Shown here one piece after another: positions 7,111 through 13,774 of a stretch of DNA of 19,502 nt (the first letter of the stretch is position 1; the number at the start of each line of letters is the position of its first letter). The stretch spans positions 1-19,502 of the forward strand of contig CAAGGJ010000172.1 in assembly GCA_900769345.1 (NCBI GenBank), in the 5' to 3' direction. Origin of the DNA: Bacteroidales bacterium. GTDB taxonomy: Bacteria > Bacteroidota > Bacteroidia > Bacteroidales > Muribaculaceae. A program made the position numbers and the translations under genes. The notes under the pieces are model-generated. The model was given only the letters and a program-made list of their open reading frames with translations, did no database searches and was not told the origin of the DNA.

Positions 7111-7488
7111 ACAATTATGGGATATGAAAAGACAATAATGATAGTTGATGACAAACCAATCATTGCTAAGATGTTGATGATGAATCTAAAGGATTATAAA
7201 TGTATTTATCATTCTAATCCTTTGAAGTGCATTCGATGGATGCAAGAAAATGGTTTGCCTTCGTTGATAATAACCGACTTGCGAATGCCTTCGATGTCGG
7301 GCCGTAGGTTTTTGCAGTTTTTGAAGGAGAATGAGAAGTATAAGCAAATTCCGGTTCTTGTGCTTTCGTCGGAGGATAATGCCGATGAAAAGCGTGAGCT
7401 GTTTGAATTGGGCGCAATAGGATATATAGTTAAGCCATTCAATCCTCACGATGTGAAGTCGCGAGTGATGAATGTGCTTGGGTTCTGA
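7108..7488 (+). CDS. Stand-alone response-regulator receiver protein (CheY-like)
   Basis: The protein has 126 aa and consists only of a receiver domain. The acidic pair is D14-D15, the phospho-acceptor is D57 in LIITDLRMP, the switch Ser is S87 and the conserved Lys is K109 in VKPF. There is no output domain, so it would act by protein contact after phosphorylation. The start is ATG 7108 (MTIMGYEK) or ATG 7117 (MGYEK); the ladder of ATGA overlaps ends exactly at 7108. The gene converges with a soluble receiver-histidine kinase that starts at 8642 and ends 26 nt away, and that kinase is the obvious candidate partner, although the two are not co-transcribed. Confidence 0.93.
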   Translation: MTIMGYEKTIMIVDDKPIIAKMLMMNLKDYKCIYHSNPLKCIRWMQENGLPSLIITDLRMPSMSGRRFLQFLKENEKYKQIPVLVLSSEDNADEKRELFELGAIGYIVKPFNPHDVKSRVMNVLGF

Positions 7489-7514
7489 TAATTCAATTGT
7501 TAGCTCCGTTGTGA

Positions 7515-8642
7515 TTAATTGCTAAGTGGAATGGTGAATGTGAATGTTGTGCCAACATTCATTTCCGATTCGAATGAAAGGTTGCCGTTGTGGGCACGAA
7601 TAAATTCGCGGCACAATGTAAGTCCAAGTCCGGTGCCTTCTTCTTGATGTTTGCCTGTAGTGGTGATGCTTATTTGTTGTTGCAGCGCTTGCTTCACGTC
7701 GTCGGTCATCCCGCAGCCGTGGTCGGTGATGCTGCACGATAGTTGATTGCCGGAGATTGTGGTTGCTATTTCAATTGGCGAATCTTCGTCGCTGAACTTT
7801 ATGGCGTTGACCAATATGTTGCGAATAACTGTTGTTATCATGTTTTTGTCGGCAAGCACAGTGGCATTGCCGGTGTTGTCGGAGTAGCTGATGTCGATAC
7901 GATGGATGTTCGACATCGAAGATGTTGCTTTTATGGCGTCGGTCACCGCATCAGTTATCTTTATTTCTTTTGGTTGGAAAATTAATTTGCCCATTTGCGT
8001 GCGAGTCCAGAAAAGCAGGTTTTCAAGCAGACCAAAGAGTTCGTCGGCGCTTTCGGTGGTGGTATGGAGCAAATCGTAGAGTTCGAAACCGATGATTTCG
8101 CTGTTGAGGTTTTCGTCAAGTATGTCGAGTACTGATTTAATTGTGCCCAAGGGTGAGCGCAAGTCGTGTGCCACAACTGCATATAGTTTGTCGCGATTGC
8201 GAATTAGGCTTTTCAGTTCTTCGTTTTTTGAGTTGATGATTCGGCGGTTTTCCACATTAATTATTTGATGGTGGATGCGAATCAGTATTTCCTCGGTGTT
8301 AAATGGCTTTGTTATGAAATCGCTGCAGCCGGCTTTGAAGCCTTTTACCATGCTGTTGGTGTCGCTTAGGGCAGTGACAAATAGAAAAGGGATGCTCTGA
8401 ATATCTTCGATTTCGTCTTTTCGCCGAGCCACCTCATAACCGTCCATTTCGGGCATCATGATGTCGAGCAGTACCAAATCGGGCTGTTTTTCTTGCATGA
8501 TTTGCAATGCGTCGGGCCCATTTGTGGCACTGACGGTGTTGTATTTAGCACGTTTTAGAATTGCCTGTAATAATATTATATTAGTTTGGTTATCGTCTAC
8601 AATTAAAATTGTATAATCCGACGGATTAATAATTGGGTCCAT
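7515..8642 (-). CDS. Soluble hybrid receiver-histidine kinase
   Basis: The protein has 375 aa and no membrane segment or signal peptide. An N-terminal receiver (about 10-125) has D16-D17, phospho-acceptor D60 in LVLLDIMMPEMDG and K112 in TKPF. A helical linker follows to ~150. The HisKA part has H159 in AHDLRSPL. The HATPase domain (~255-373) has N279 (NILVNAIKFS), the G1 box D307-HGCG and the G2 box GTGLGL (336-341). The receiver-first order makes it a phosphorelay or feedback-controlled cytosolic kinase that senses its input through the N-terminal receiver. ATG 8642 is 16-18 nt behind the predicted transcription start, which supports that start. Its last codons lie 26 nt from the convergent receiver gene. 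Confidence 0.94.
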   Translation of the reverse strand: MDPIINPSDYTILIVDDNQTNIILLQAILKRAKYNTVSATNGPDALQIMQEKQPDLVLLDIMMPEMDGYEVARRKDEIEDIQSIPFLFVTALSDTNSMVKGFKAGCSDFITKPFNTEEILIRIHHQIINVENRRIINSKNEELKSLIRNRDKLYAVVAHDLRSPLGTIKSVLDILDENLNSEIIGFELYDLLHTTTESADELFGLLENLLFWTRTQMGKLIFQPKEIKITDAVTDAIKATSSMSNIHRIDISYSDNTGNATVLADKNMITTVIRNILVNAIKFSDEDSPIEIATTISGNQLSCSITDHGCGMTDDVKQALQQQISITTTGKHQEEGTGLGLTLCREFIRAHNGNLSFESEMNVGTTFTFTIPLSN

Positions 8643-8664
8643 TGCACTTATTTTCTATCTGTGA

Positions 8665-8696
8665 CAAAATTAGTTAATTAGTGTTTTATATGCAAA
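8665..8696 (-). promoter_or_regulatory. Promoter of the hybrid histidine kinase
   Basis: Minus strand: TTTG (8693-8696), exactly 20 bp, TAATTTTG (8665-8672). Confidence 0.82.
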
Positions 8697-8813
8697 TGAT
8701 TTGACGTAAATAGTGGGTCGATGTAATATTTATGTGAAAATTTGACGGGAAATGATGTGTTATAAATTAATGCGATGTGACAAAATGGCAAAATTTTTCG
8801 GCAAAAACTCACT

Positions 8814-8860
8814 TTGGCACATATTATGCATAGTGATAAAGCGTGCCGAATAAAGCGGCA
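8814..8860 (+). promoter_or_regulatory. Sigma-54-like promoter and 5' stem-loop of groES-groEL
   Basis: TTGGCAC-N5-ATGCA (8814-8830) has the GG-N10-GC spacing of RpoN promoters (consensus TGGCAC-N5-TTGC). The start would fall near 8841, giving a ~63-nt leader. The leader opens with a small stem TGCCG/CGGCA (8844-8848/8856-8860). No CIRCE element and no convincing TAnnTTTG promoter are seen in 8673-8903. Confidence 0.6.
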
Positions 8861-8903
8861 ATAGGACAGAAATTAAATACAAAACTTAAAAATTAAAATA
8901 ACT

Positions 8904-9176
8904 ATGACAATTAAACCATTATCTGACAGGGTTCTTATTAAGCCAGCTGAAGCAGAAGTTAAGACTGCAGGTGGCATCATAATCCCTGATTCGGCAAAAG
9001 AAAAGCCTCTTAAAGGCACAGTGATTGCAACCGGCAATGGCACAAAAGATGAAGAAATGTTGGTTAAAGCCGGCGACACAGTGTTGTATGGTAAATATGC
9101 AGGAACAGAACTTGAAGCTGACGGTGAAAAATATTTGATGATGCGTCAGTCGGACATTCTTGCAATTGTTGAATAA
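8904..9176 (+). CDS. groES: Co-chaperonin GroES
   Basis: The protein has 90 aa and spans the whole Cpn10 family length: MTIKPLSDRVLIKP at the N-terminus, the mobile-loop segment EVKTAGGIIIPDSAKEKP (about 18-35), then the beta-barrel with GTVIATGNGT and DTVLYGKYAGTE. It forms the heptameric lid that binds GroEL in the presence of nucleotide and closes the folding chamber in the cytosol. It is the first gene of the groES-groEL operon, 25 nt before groEL. Confidence 0.98.
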   Translation: MTIKPLSDRVLIKPAEAEVKTAGGIIIPDSAKEKPLKGTVIATGNGTKDEEMLVKAGDTVLYGKYAGTELEADGEKYLMMRQSDILAIVE

Positions 9177-9201
9177 TGAAATAAAAAAGAGGATTTTAAT
9201 C

Positions 9202-10839
9202 ATGGCAAAAGAAATTAAATTTGATATCAAGGCTCGTGAAGAGCTTAAGAAGGGTGTTGACGCATTGGCTAATGCGGTGAAAGTGACACTTGGCCCGAAG
9301 GGTCGCAATGTGATTCTCGAAAAGAAGTTTGGTGCTCCGCACATCACCAAGGACGGTGTGAGCGTGGCAAAAGAAATTGAACTTGAAGACAAGTTCCAGA
9401 ATATGGGTGCTCAGTTGGTAAAGGAAGTTGCTTCGAAGACCGGCGACGACGCTGGCGACGGAACAACAACCGCTACATTGCTCACTCAGGCAATTGTTAC
9501 AACAGGCTTGAAGAATGTTGCTGCCGGAGCAAACCCTATGGATGTGAAACGCGGTATCGACAAGGCTGTTGCTAAGGTTGTTGAAGGCATCAAGGCTCAA
9601 TCGCAAGAAGTTGGCGACGATTTCGATAAGATTGAGAATGTTGCTCGCATCTCTGCCAACAACGACAATGAGATTGGCTTGCTTATAGCTGAAGCTATGA
9701 AGAAAGTTAAGAAGGAAGGCGTTATCACTGTTGAAGAAGCAAAGGGTACATCCACAAGCGTGGAGGTTGTTGAAGGTATGCAATTCGACCGTGGATACAT
9801 TTCGCCATACTTTGTGACTAATGCCGAAAAGATGGAGTGTGAGATGGACCATCCTTACATTCTGTTGTTCGACAAGAAGATTTCGAATTTGAAGGATATG
9901 CTTCCAATTCTTGAAGCAACTGCGCAAAGTGGACGTCCATTGCTCATCATTGCTGAGGATGTGGATAGCGAAGCGTTGGCAACTTTGGTTGTGAACCGCC
10001 TGCGTGGCTCGTTGAAGATATGTGCTGTAAAGGCTCCTGCATTTGGCGACCGCCGCAAAGATATGCTTGAAGATATTGCAATCCTCACCGGAGGCGTTGT
10101 GGTTTCAGAAGAAAAAGGCTTGAAGCTTGAAGCTACCACAATAGATATGCTTGGTTCGGCAGAGAAGGTTACTGTAAACAAGGAAAATACGGTGATTGTG
10201 AATGGCGCTGGCGCTAAGGAAGCAATTGCAGAGCGCGTTGCACAAATCAAGACCTTGATTGAAACTACAAAGTCGACCTACGACAAGGAGAAGCTTCAAG
10301 AGCGCTTGGCTAAGTTGGCAGGTGGCGTGGCTGTTCTGTATATCGGAGCTCCGTCGGAGGTAGAGATGAAGGAAAAGAAAGACCGCGTAGACGACGCTTT
10401 GAGTGCAACTCGTGCAGCAGTTGCCGAGGGTATTGTTCCTGGTGGCGGTGTCGCTTACATCCGTTGCATTGAAAGTCTCGAAGGCATGAAGGGCGAAAAC
10501 GACGACGAAACCACCGGTATCGAAATCATTCGTCGTGCAATCGAAGAGCCATTGCGTCAGATTGTAGCTAATGCAGGTCTTGAAGGTGCAGTTGTTGTAC
10601 AAAAGGTTAAGGAAGGTAAGGGCGACTTTGGTTATAATGCACGCACCGACCGTTATGAGAACCTTTTTGAAACAGGTGTCATCGACCCTGCAAAGGTAAC
10701 TCGTGTTGCACTTGAAAATGCTGCATCGATTGCTGGTATGTTCTTGACCACTGAATGTGTGATTGCTGACAAGCCAGAACCTGTTGCTCCAGCTGCACCT
10801 GCGGCTCCAGGTATGGGCGGCATGGGTGGCATGATGTAA
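9202..10839 (+). CDS. groEL: Chaperonin GroEL
   Basis: The protein has 545 aa from MAKEIKFDIKAREELKKG. ATG 9202 is chosen because family members start there; an in-frame upstream TTG at 9160 overlaps groES. Visible features are the nucleotide site VTLGPKGRNV (28-37) and GDGTTTAT (85-92, catalytic Asp D86), the apical-domain region around 190-370, the AGGVAVLYIG segment, GIVPGGGVAYIR, and the GMGGMGGMM tail. It is the ATP-driven tetradecameric folding machine that works with GroES. The codon choice is consistent with a highly expressed gene. A bidirectional terminator follows. Confidence 0.99.
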   Translation: MAKEIKFDIKAREELKKGVDALANAVKVTLGPKGRNVILEKKFGAPHITKDGVSVAKEIELEDKFQNMGAQLVKEVASKTGDDAGDGTTTATLLTQAIVTTGLKNVAAGANPMDVKRGIDKAVAKVVEGIKAQSQEVGDDFDKIENVARISANNDNEIGLLIAEAMKKVKKEGVITVEEAKGTSTSVEVVEGMQFDRGYISPYFVTNAEKMECEMDHPYILLFDKKISNLKDMLPILEATAQSGRPLLIIAEDVDSEALATLVVNRLRGSLKICAVKAPAFGDRRKDMLEDIAILTGGVVVSEEKGLKLEATTIDMLGSAEKVTVNKENTVIVNGAGAKEAIAERVAQIKTLIETTKSTYDKEKLQERLAKLAGGVAVLYIGAPSEVEMKEKKDRVDDALSATRAAVAEGIVPGGGVAYIRCIESLEGMKGENDDETTGIEIIRRAIEEPLRQIVANAGLEGAVVVQKVKEGKGDFGYNARTDRYENLFETGVIDPAKVTRVALENAASIAGMFLTTECVIADKPEPVAPAAPAAPGMGGMGGMM

Positions 10840-10871
10840 TTTTGATTTACGAATATTATCCCATAATTTTT

Positions 10872-10910
10872 AAAGCCTCGCACTTTATCACGGTGTGAGG
10901 CTTTATTATT
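10872..10910. terminator. Bidirectional terminator between groEL and bcp
   Basis: AAAGCCTCGCAC (10872-10883) pairs with GTGTGAGGCTTT (10893-10904) with one G-T pair; T/A-rich tracts lie on both sides. It can serve groEL (+) and the convergent peroxiredoxin gene (-). Confidence 0.85.
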
Positions 10911-10927
10911 ATATATAATGGTTTAAA

Positions 10928-11380
10928 TTACTTGAGAATTTGCTCGGCGTGTTCTTTCACTTTAATCTCTTTCGGACCTATAATGCGAGTCACTATGCCT
11001 TGTTCGTCGGTGATGAATGTGGTGCGAAATGTTCCCATACTCACCTTGCCGCACATTTTCTTTTCGCCATATACCCCAAGCTGCATTACAAGCGATTTGT
11101 CGACATCGGCAATGATGGGGAATGGCAAGGAGTATTTCTCAATAAATTTTTTATGCGAAGCTTCGCTTTGAATGCTTGCTCCTAACACGGCATAACCTTG
11201 AGCCAAAAAGCTGTTGTAATTGTCGCGAAGATTACAAGCCTGATTGGTGCATCCCGGAGTGTTATCCTTTGGATATACATATAGCACTAATTTTTTTCCG
11301 GCAAAATCACTAAGCTTCACTTCGTTGCCGTCTTGGTCTTTGCCAAGCACTTCAGGCAGTTTTTGTCCTACGTCTATCAT
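10928..11380 (-). CDS. bcp: Thioredoxin-dependent thiol peroxidase, Bcp/PrxQ type
   Basis: The protein has 150 aa, usual for the family. The peroxidatic site PKDNTPGC has P37, T41 and C44; the resolving cysteine C49 follows four residues later (CTNQAC), the PrxQ pattern in which the disulfide forms within one subunit. The active-site Arg is R119 (FRTTFI). It reduces hydrogen peroxide and organic hydroperoxides at the expense of thioredoxin in the cytosol. It is transcribed alone, divergent from the PhoB-like gene and convergent with groEL. Confidence 0.96.
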   Translation of the reverse strand: MIDVGQKLPEVLGKDQDGNEVKLSDFAGKKLVLYVYPKDNTPGCTNQACNLRDNYNSFLAQGYAVLGASIQSEASHKKFIEKYSLPFPIIADVDKSLVMQLGVYGEKKMCGKVSMGTFRTTFITDEQGIVTRIIGPKEIKVKEHAEQILK

Positions 11381-11407
11381 AAATATAATGTGTTAGTATT
11401 TCTGCTT

Positions 11408-11438
11408 CAAATTTACATAAGTATAACGTAATTTCAAA
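11408..11438 (-). promoter_or_regulatory. Promoter of bcp
   Basis: Minus strand: TTTG (11435-11438), 19 bp, TAAATTTG (11408-11415), with a leader of about 20 nt. Confidence 0.82.
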
Positions 11439-11502
11439 ACCGTATTTATTATTTTGTTACAAAATTTTTATCAGATTATACAATCTTATAACAGGCGGAA
11501 TT

Positions 11503-11580
11503 TGTTATTAAAATGTTATATTTATGGTTTAAAATGTTACAGGCTTGTTATAATTATGGGGAAATAATCATTTAAATTTG
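11503..11580 (+). promoter_or_regulatory. Pho-box-like phased repeats and -7 element of the PhoB-like operon
   Basis: TGTTA starts at 11503, 11514, 11535 and 11546, with a degenerate TGGTT at 11525, giving steps of 11, 11, 10 and 11 bp. This is the direct-repeat spacing used by OmpR/PhoB-family dimers. A further isolated TGTTA lies at 11455. The -7 element TAAATTTG (11573-11580) follows the last box by about 22 bp; no good -33 is visible, as expected for an activator-dependent promoter. The start falls ~20 nt before ATG 11605. Confidence 0.65.
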
Positions 11581-11604
11581 CAATGTGAAAATTAAGGTTT
11601 CATT

Positions 11605-12288
11605 ATGATTAAGAAAAAAAGAATATTGGTTGTAGACGATGAAAGCGTCTTGTGTGAAGTTCTGAAAATTAATTTGGAACTGGCAGGATATGAGGTTGAC
11701 ACGTCGTTTTCTGCAGAGAGCGCTTTGGAACGTAAGCTTGAAATCTACGATATGCTAATTCTTGACGTGATGATGGAAAACATGAACGGATTTGAATTGG
11801 CTAAGATTTTGCGAGATAATCCTAAGACCGCCGATATTCCTATCATTTTCTGTACGGCACTTGACGGCGAAGCTGATTTAATAAAAGGATTCAATTCGGG
11901 TGCCGACGATTATGTAAAGAAACCTTTCTCGATGAATGAACTTATCGTGCGCGTGAAAAGTGTGCTTCGCCGATACGAAAAAGACCACACTACGCACATC
12001 GAGTACGAAGGAATCGTGATTGACGAAAACGAACGCATTTGTCGAGTTGATGGGGTAGAACTACAACTAACAAAGAAAGAATTTAATTTGTTATGGTTCT
12101 TGATGAGTAATTCTAACCAGGTGTTCACGCGTGACGAGTTGTTAAGCTCGGTGTGGGAAGACGATGTTCTTGTTGTAGACCGCACAATCGACGTTAACAT
12201 CAACCGCCTGCGCAAAAAACTTGGCGAATACGGCAATAGAATATTCACAAAATCGGGTTATGGCTATGGGTTTAAAACGCATTATTAA
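11605..12288 (+). CDS. OmpR/PhoB-family response regulator
   Basis: The protein has 227 aa, the usual size. The receiver (about 4-120) has D11-D12, phospho-acceptor D54 in LILDVMM, T84 and K106 in KKPF. The C-terminal winged helix (about 130-227) includes the recognition-helix region RTIDVNINRLRKKLGEYG and the wing GYGYGF. It overlaps the following histidine-kinase gene by ~23 nt (translational coupling), and a phosphate transporter follows. From context I infer a PhoB-type phosphate regulator; direct proof of the signal is lacking. The phased TGTTA boxes upstream suggest autoregulation. Confidence 0.94.
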   Translation: MIKKKRILVVDDESVLCEVLKINLELAGYEVDTSFSAESALERKLEIYDMLILDVMMENMNGFELAKILRDNPKTADIPIIFCTALDGEADLIKGFNSGADDYVKKPFSMNELIVRVKSVLRRYEKDHTTHIEYEGIVIDENERICRVDGVELQLTKKEFNLLWFLMSNSNQVFTRDELLSSVWEDDVLVVDRTIDVNINRLRKKLGEYGNRIFTKSGYGYGFKTHY

Positions 12289-13708
12289 CTATCAGACTCG
12301 CATTTTCCTTGTGATTGCTGTATTCACCTGGGTGATTACATTTGCTTTTTTTGCAGTGCAATATACACGCGAATATGAGTATAAGGTAGACTTGTTAAAC
12401 ACAAGACTTCAGGAAATAAATTCGCGCATCATAAGTGATATAGCTGAGGGAAAGTCGGTTGATGACAATTATGTTAGAAAACTGTCGTCAGGCGATTCGC
12501 TTCGAGTGTCGATTATCGATATTAATGGTAGGGTGCTATTCGATTCAAATGGCAAAAACATTCGAGCCAATCATTCCGATAGAAAAGAAGTGAAAGAAGC
12601 ATTGGCAAATGGTAACGGGTTTACCATACGCAGGCAATCTGAAACCAACGACTACGACTATTTCTATTCGGCTACTCGAGCCGATAGCTTGATTGTGCGT
12701 TCGGCATTGCCGTATAACAACGATTTGATGAATAAGCTCGATATAAATTCTATTTATGGATATATCATTGTAGTGGTTACATGCGTGTTAACCCTGTTTG
12801 CGTTTTTTGCATCTCGCCGTATAGGTCAGAATGTGAAGAATCTGCGTGATTTTGCTAATTGTGCAGAAAAGGGCGACATTAGCAGCTTCAGTACGGCAGA
12901 GTTCCCAAAGGATGAGCTGGGTGATATTTCGGGTCACATCATCAACCTTTATAAGAATCTAAAGCGTACGGCTGAAGAGCGTGACCGTAGCATGAAGGAA
13001 GCTATTTTTGAGGAATCGGAAAAAAACCGCATTAAGCAGCAGCTTACCAACAACATCAATCACGAATTAAAGACTCCGGTACATGCCATTCAAGCGTGTC
13101 TTGAGACGCTTGTAAATAATGGAGACAAGTTGCCTGGTGCTTTAAAAACAGATTTGATTGAGAAATCGTATCAAAACGTAAAGCGATTGACATCGCTCTT
13201 GCTCGACGTGTCGGTTTTGACGCGAATGAACGAGGCTCCCGAAAAGATACTTCTCGATTTGGTTAATGTGAGCGAGCTTGTCGATGATGTGGTAAAAGAT
13301 ATGTTGTCGCTCTATCCTGCCAATAAATTTATGAGTATTCACTTGAATGTCCCTAATGACATCATTGTTCATGGCAATCTGGCTTTGCTTGAATCGATAT
13401 TCAAAAACCTCATTGTCAATGCCGAGATGCATTCGGGAGGAACCGACATTAATATAAGTTGCTCCAAGGGAAATGATGGGTATGCGCATTTTGTTTTCTA
13501 TGATAATGGAAATGGTGTGCCCGAGAAACACCTGTATAGAATATTTGAGCGCTTCTATCGAGTTGACGAGGGACGCTCGCGTGCCAACGGTGGCACCGGA
13601 TTAGGGCTCTCGATTGTGCGGAATGCAGTGGCGTTCCACAAAGGCAACATAAGTGTTAAGAATCGTCCTGCCGGAGGGCTTCAGTTTGATTTTACAATTC
13701 GTATTTAG
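12266..13708 (+). CDS. Membrane sensor histidine kinase, PhoR-like
   Basis: The protein has 480 aa from ATG 12266 (MGLKRIINYQ); ATG 12260 is a close alternative, and an earlier TTG at 12221 is unlikely. Domains in order: TM1 about 12-32, an extracytoplasmic domain of ~130 residues with a PAS/Cache-like core (RVSIIDINGRVLFDS to YFYSAT), TM2 about 164-183, a HAMP-like linker to ~235, and HisKA with H266 in NINHELKTP. The HATPase has N385, the G1 box D413-NGNG and the G2 box GGTGLGL (442-448). The start lies inside the last codons of the regulator gene, so the two are a cognate pair. The extracytoplasmic domain is the type I associate with Bacteroidetes PhoR-like kinases. Confidence 0.94.
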   Translation: MGLKRIINYQTRIFLVIAVFTWVITFAFFAVQYTREYEYKVDLLNTRLQEINSRIISDIAEGKSVDDNYVRKLSSGDSLRVSIIDINGRVLFDSNGKNIRANHSDRKEVKEALANGNGFTIRRQSETNDYDYFYSATRADSLIVRSALPYNNDLMNKLDINSIYGYIIVVVTCVLTLFAFFASRRIGQNVKNLRDFANCAEKGDISSFSTAEFPKDELGDISGHIINLYKNLKRTAEERDRSMKEAIFEESEKNRIKQQLTNNINHELKTPVHAIQACLETLVNNGDKLPGALKTDLIEKSYQNVKRLTSLLLDVSVLTRMNEAPEKILLDLVNVSELVDDVVKDMLSLYPANKFMSIHLNVPNDIIVHGNLALLESIFKNLIVNAEMHSGGTDINISCSKGNDGYAHFVFYDNGNGVPEKHLYRIFERFYRVDEGRSRANGGTGLGLSIVRNAVAFHKGNISVKNRPAGGLQFDFTIRI

Positions 13709-13774
13709 TTAAGGTTCAATATATTATAGTTTTACATTGACGAAGAAATTTCTGTAATTTAATTTAATAACATC

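Noticed and set aside
8673..8903. CIRCE operator before groES
   Set aside because: No TTAGCACTC-N9-GAGTGCTAA-like inverted repeat is present in this spacer.
9196..9927. A long open frame antisense to groEL (243 codons), and similar antisense frames at 642-1175, 706-1161 and 15167-15697
   Set aside because: They lie fully inside strongly supported genes, lack promoters and give unnatural Cys/His/Ser-rich proteins; they are by-products of codon bias in the real genes.
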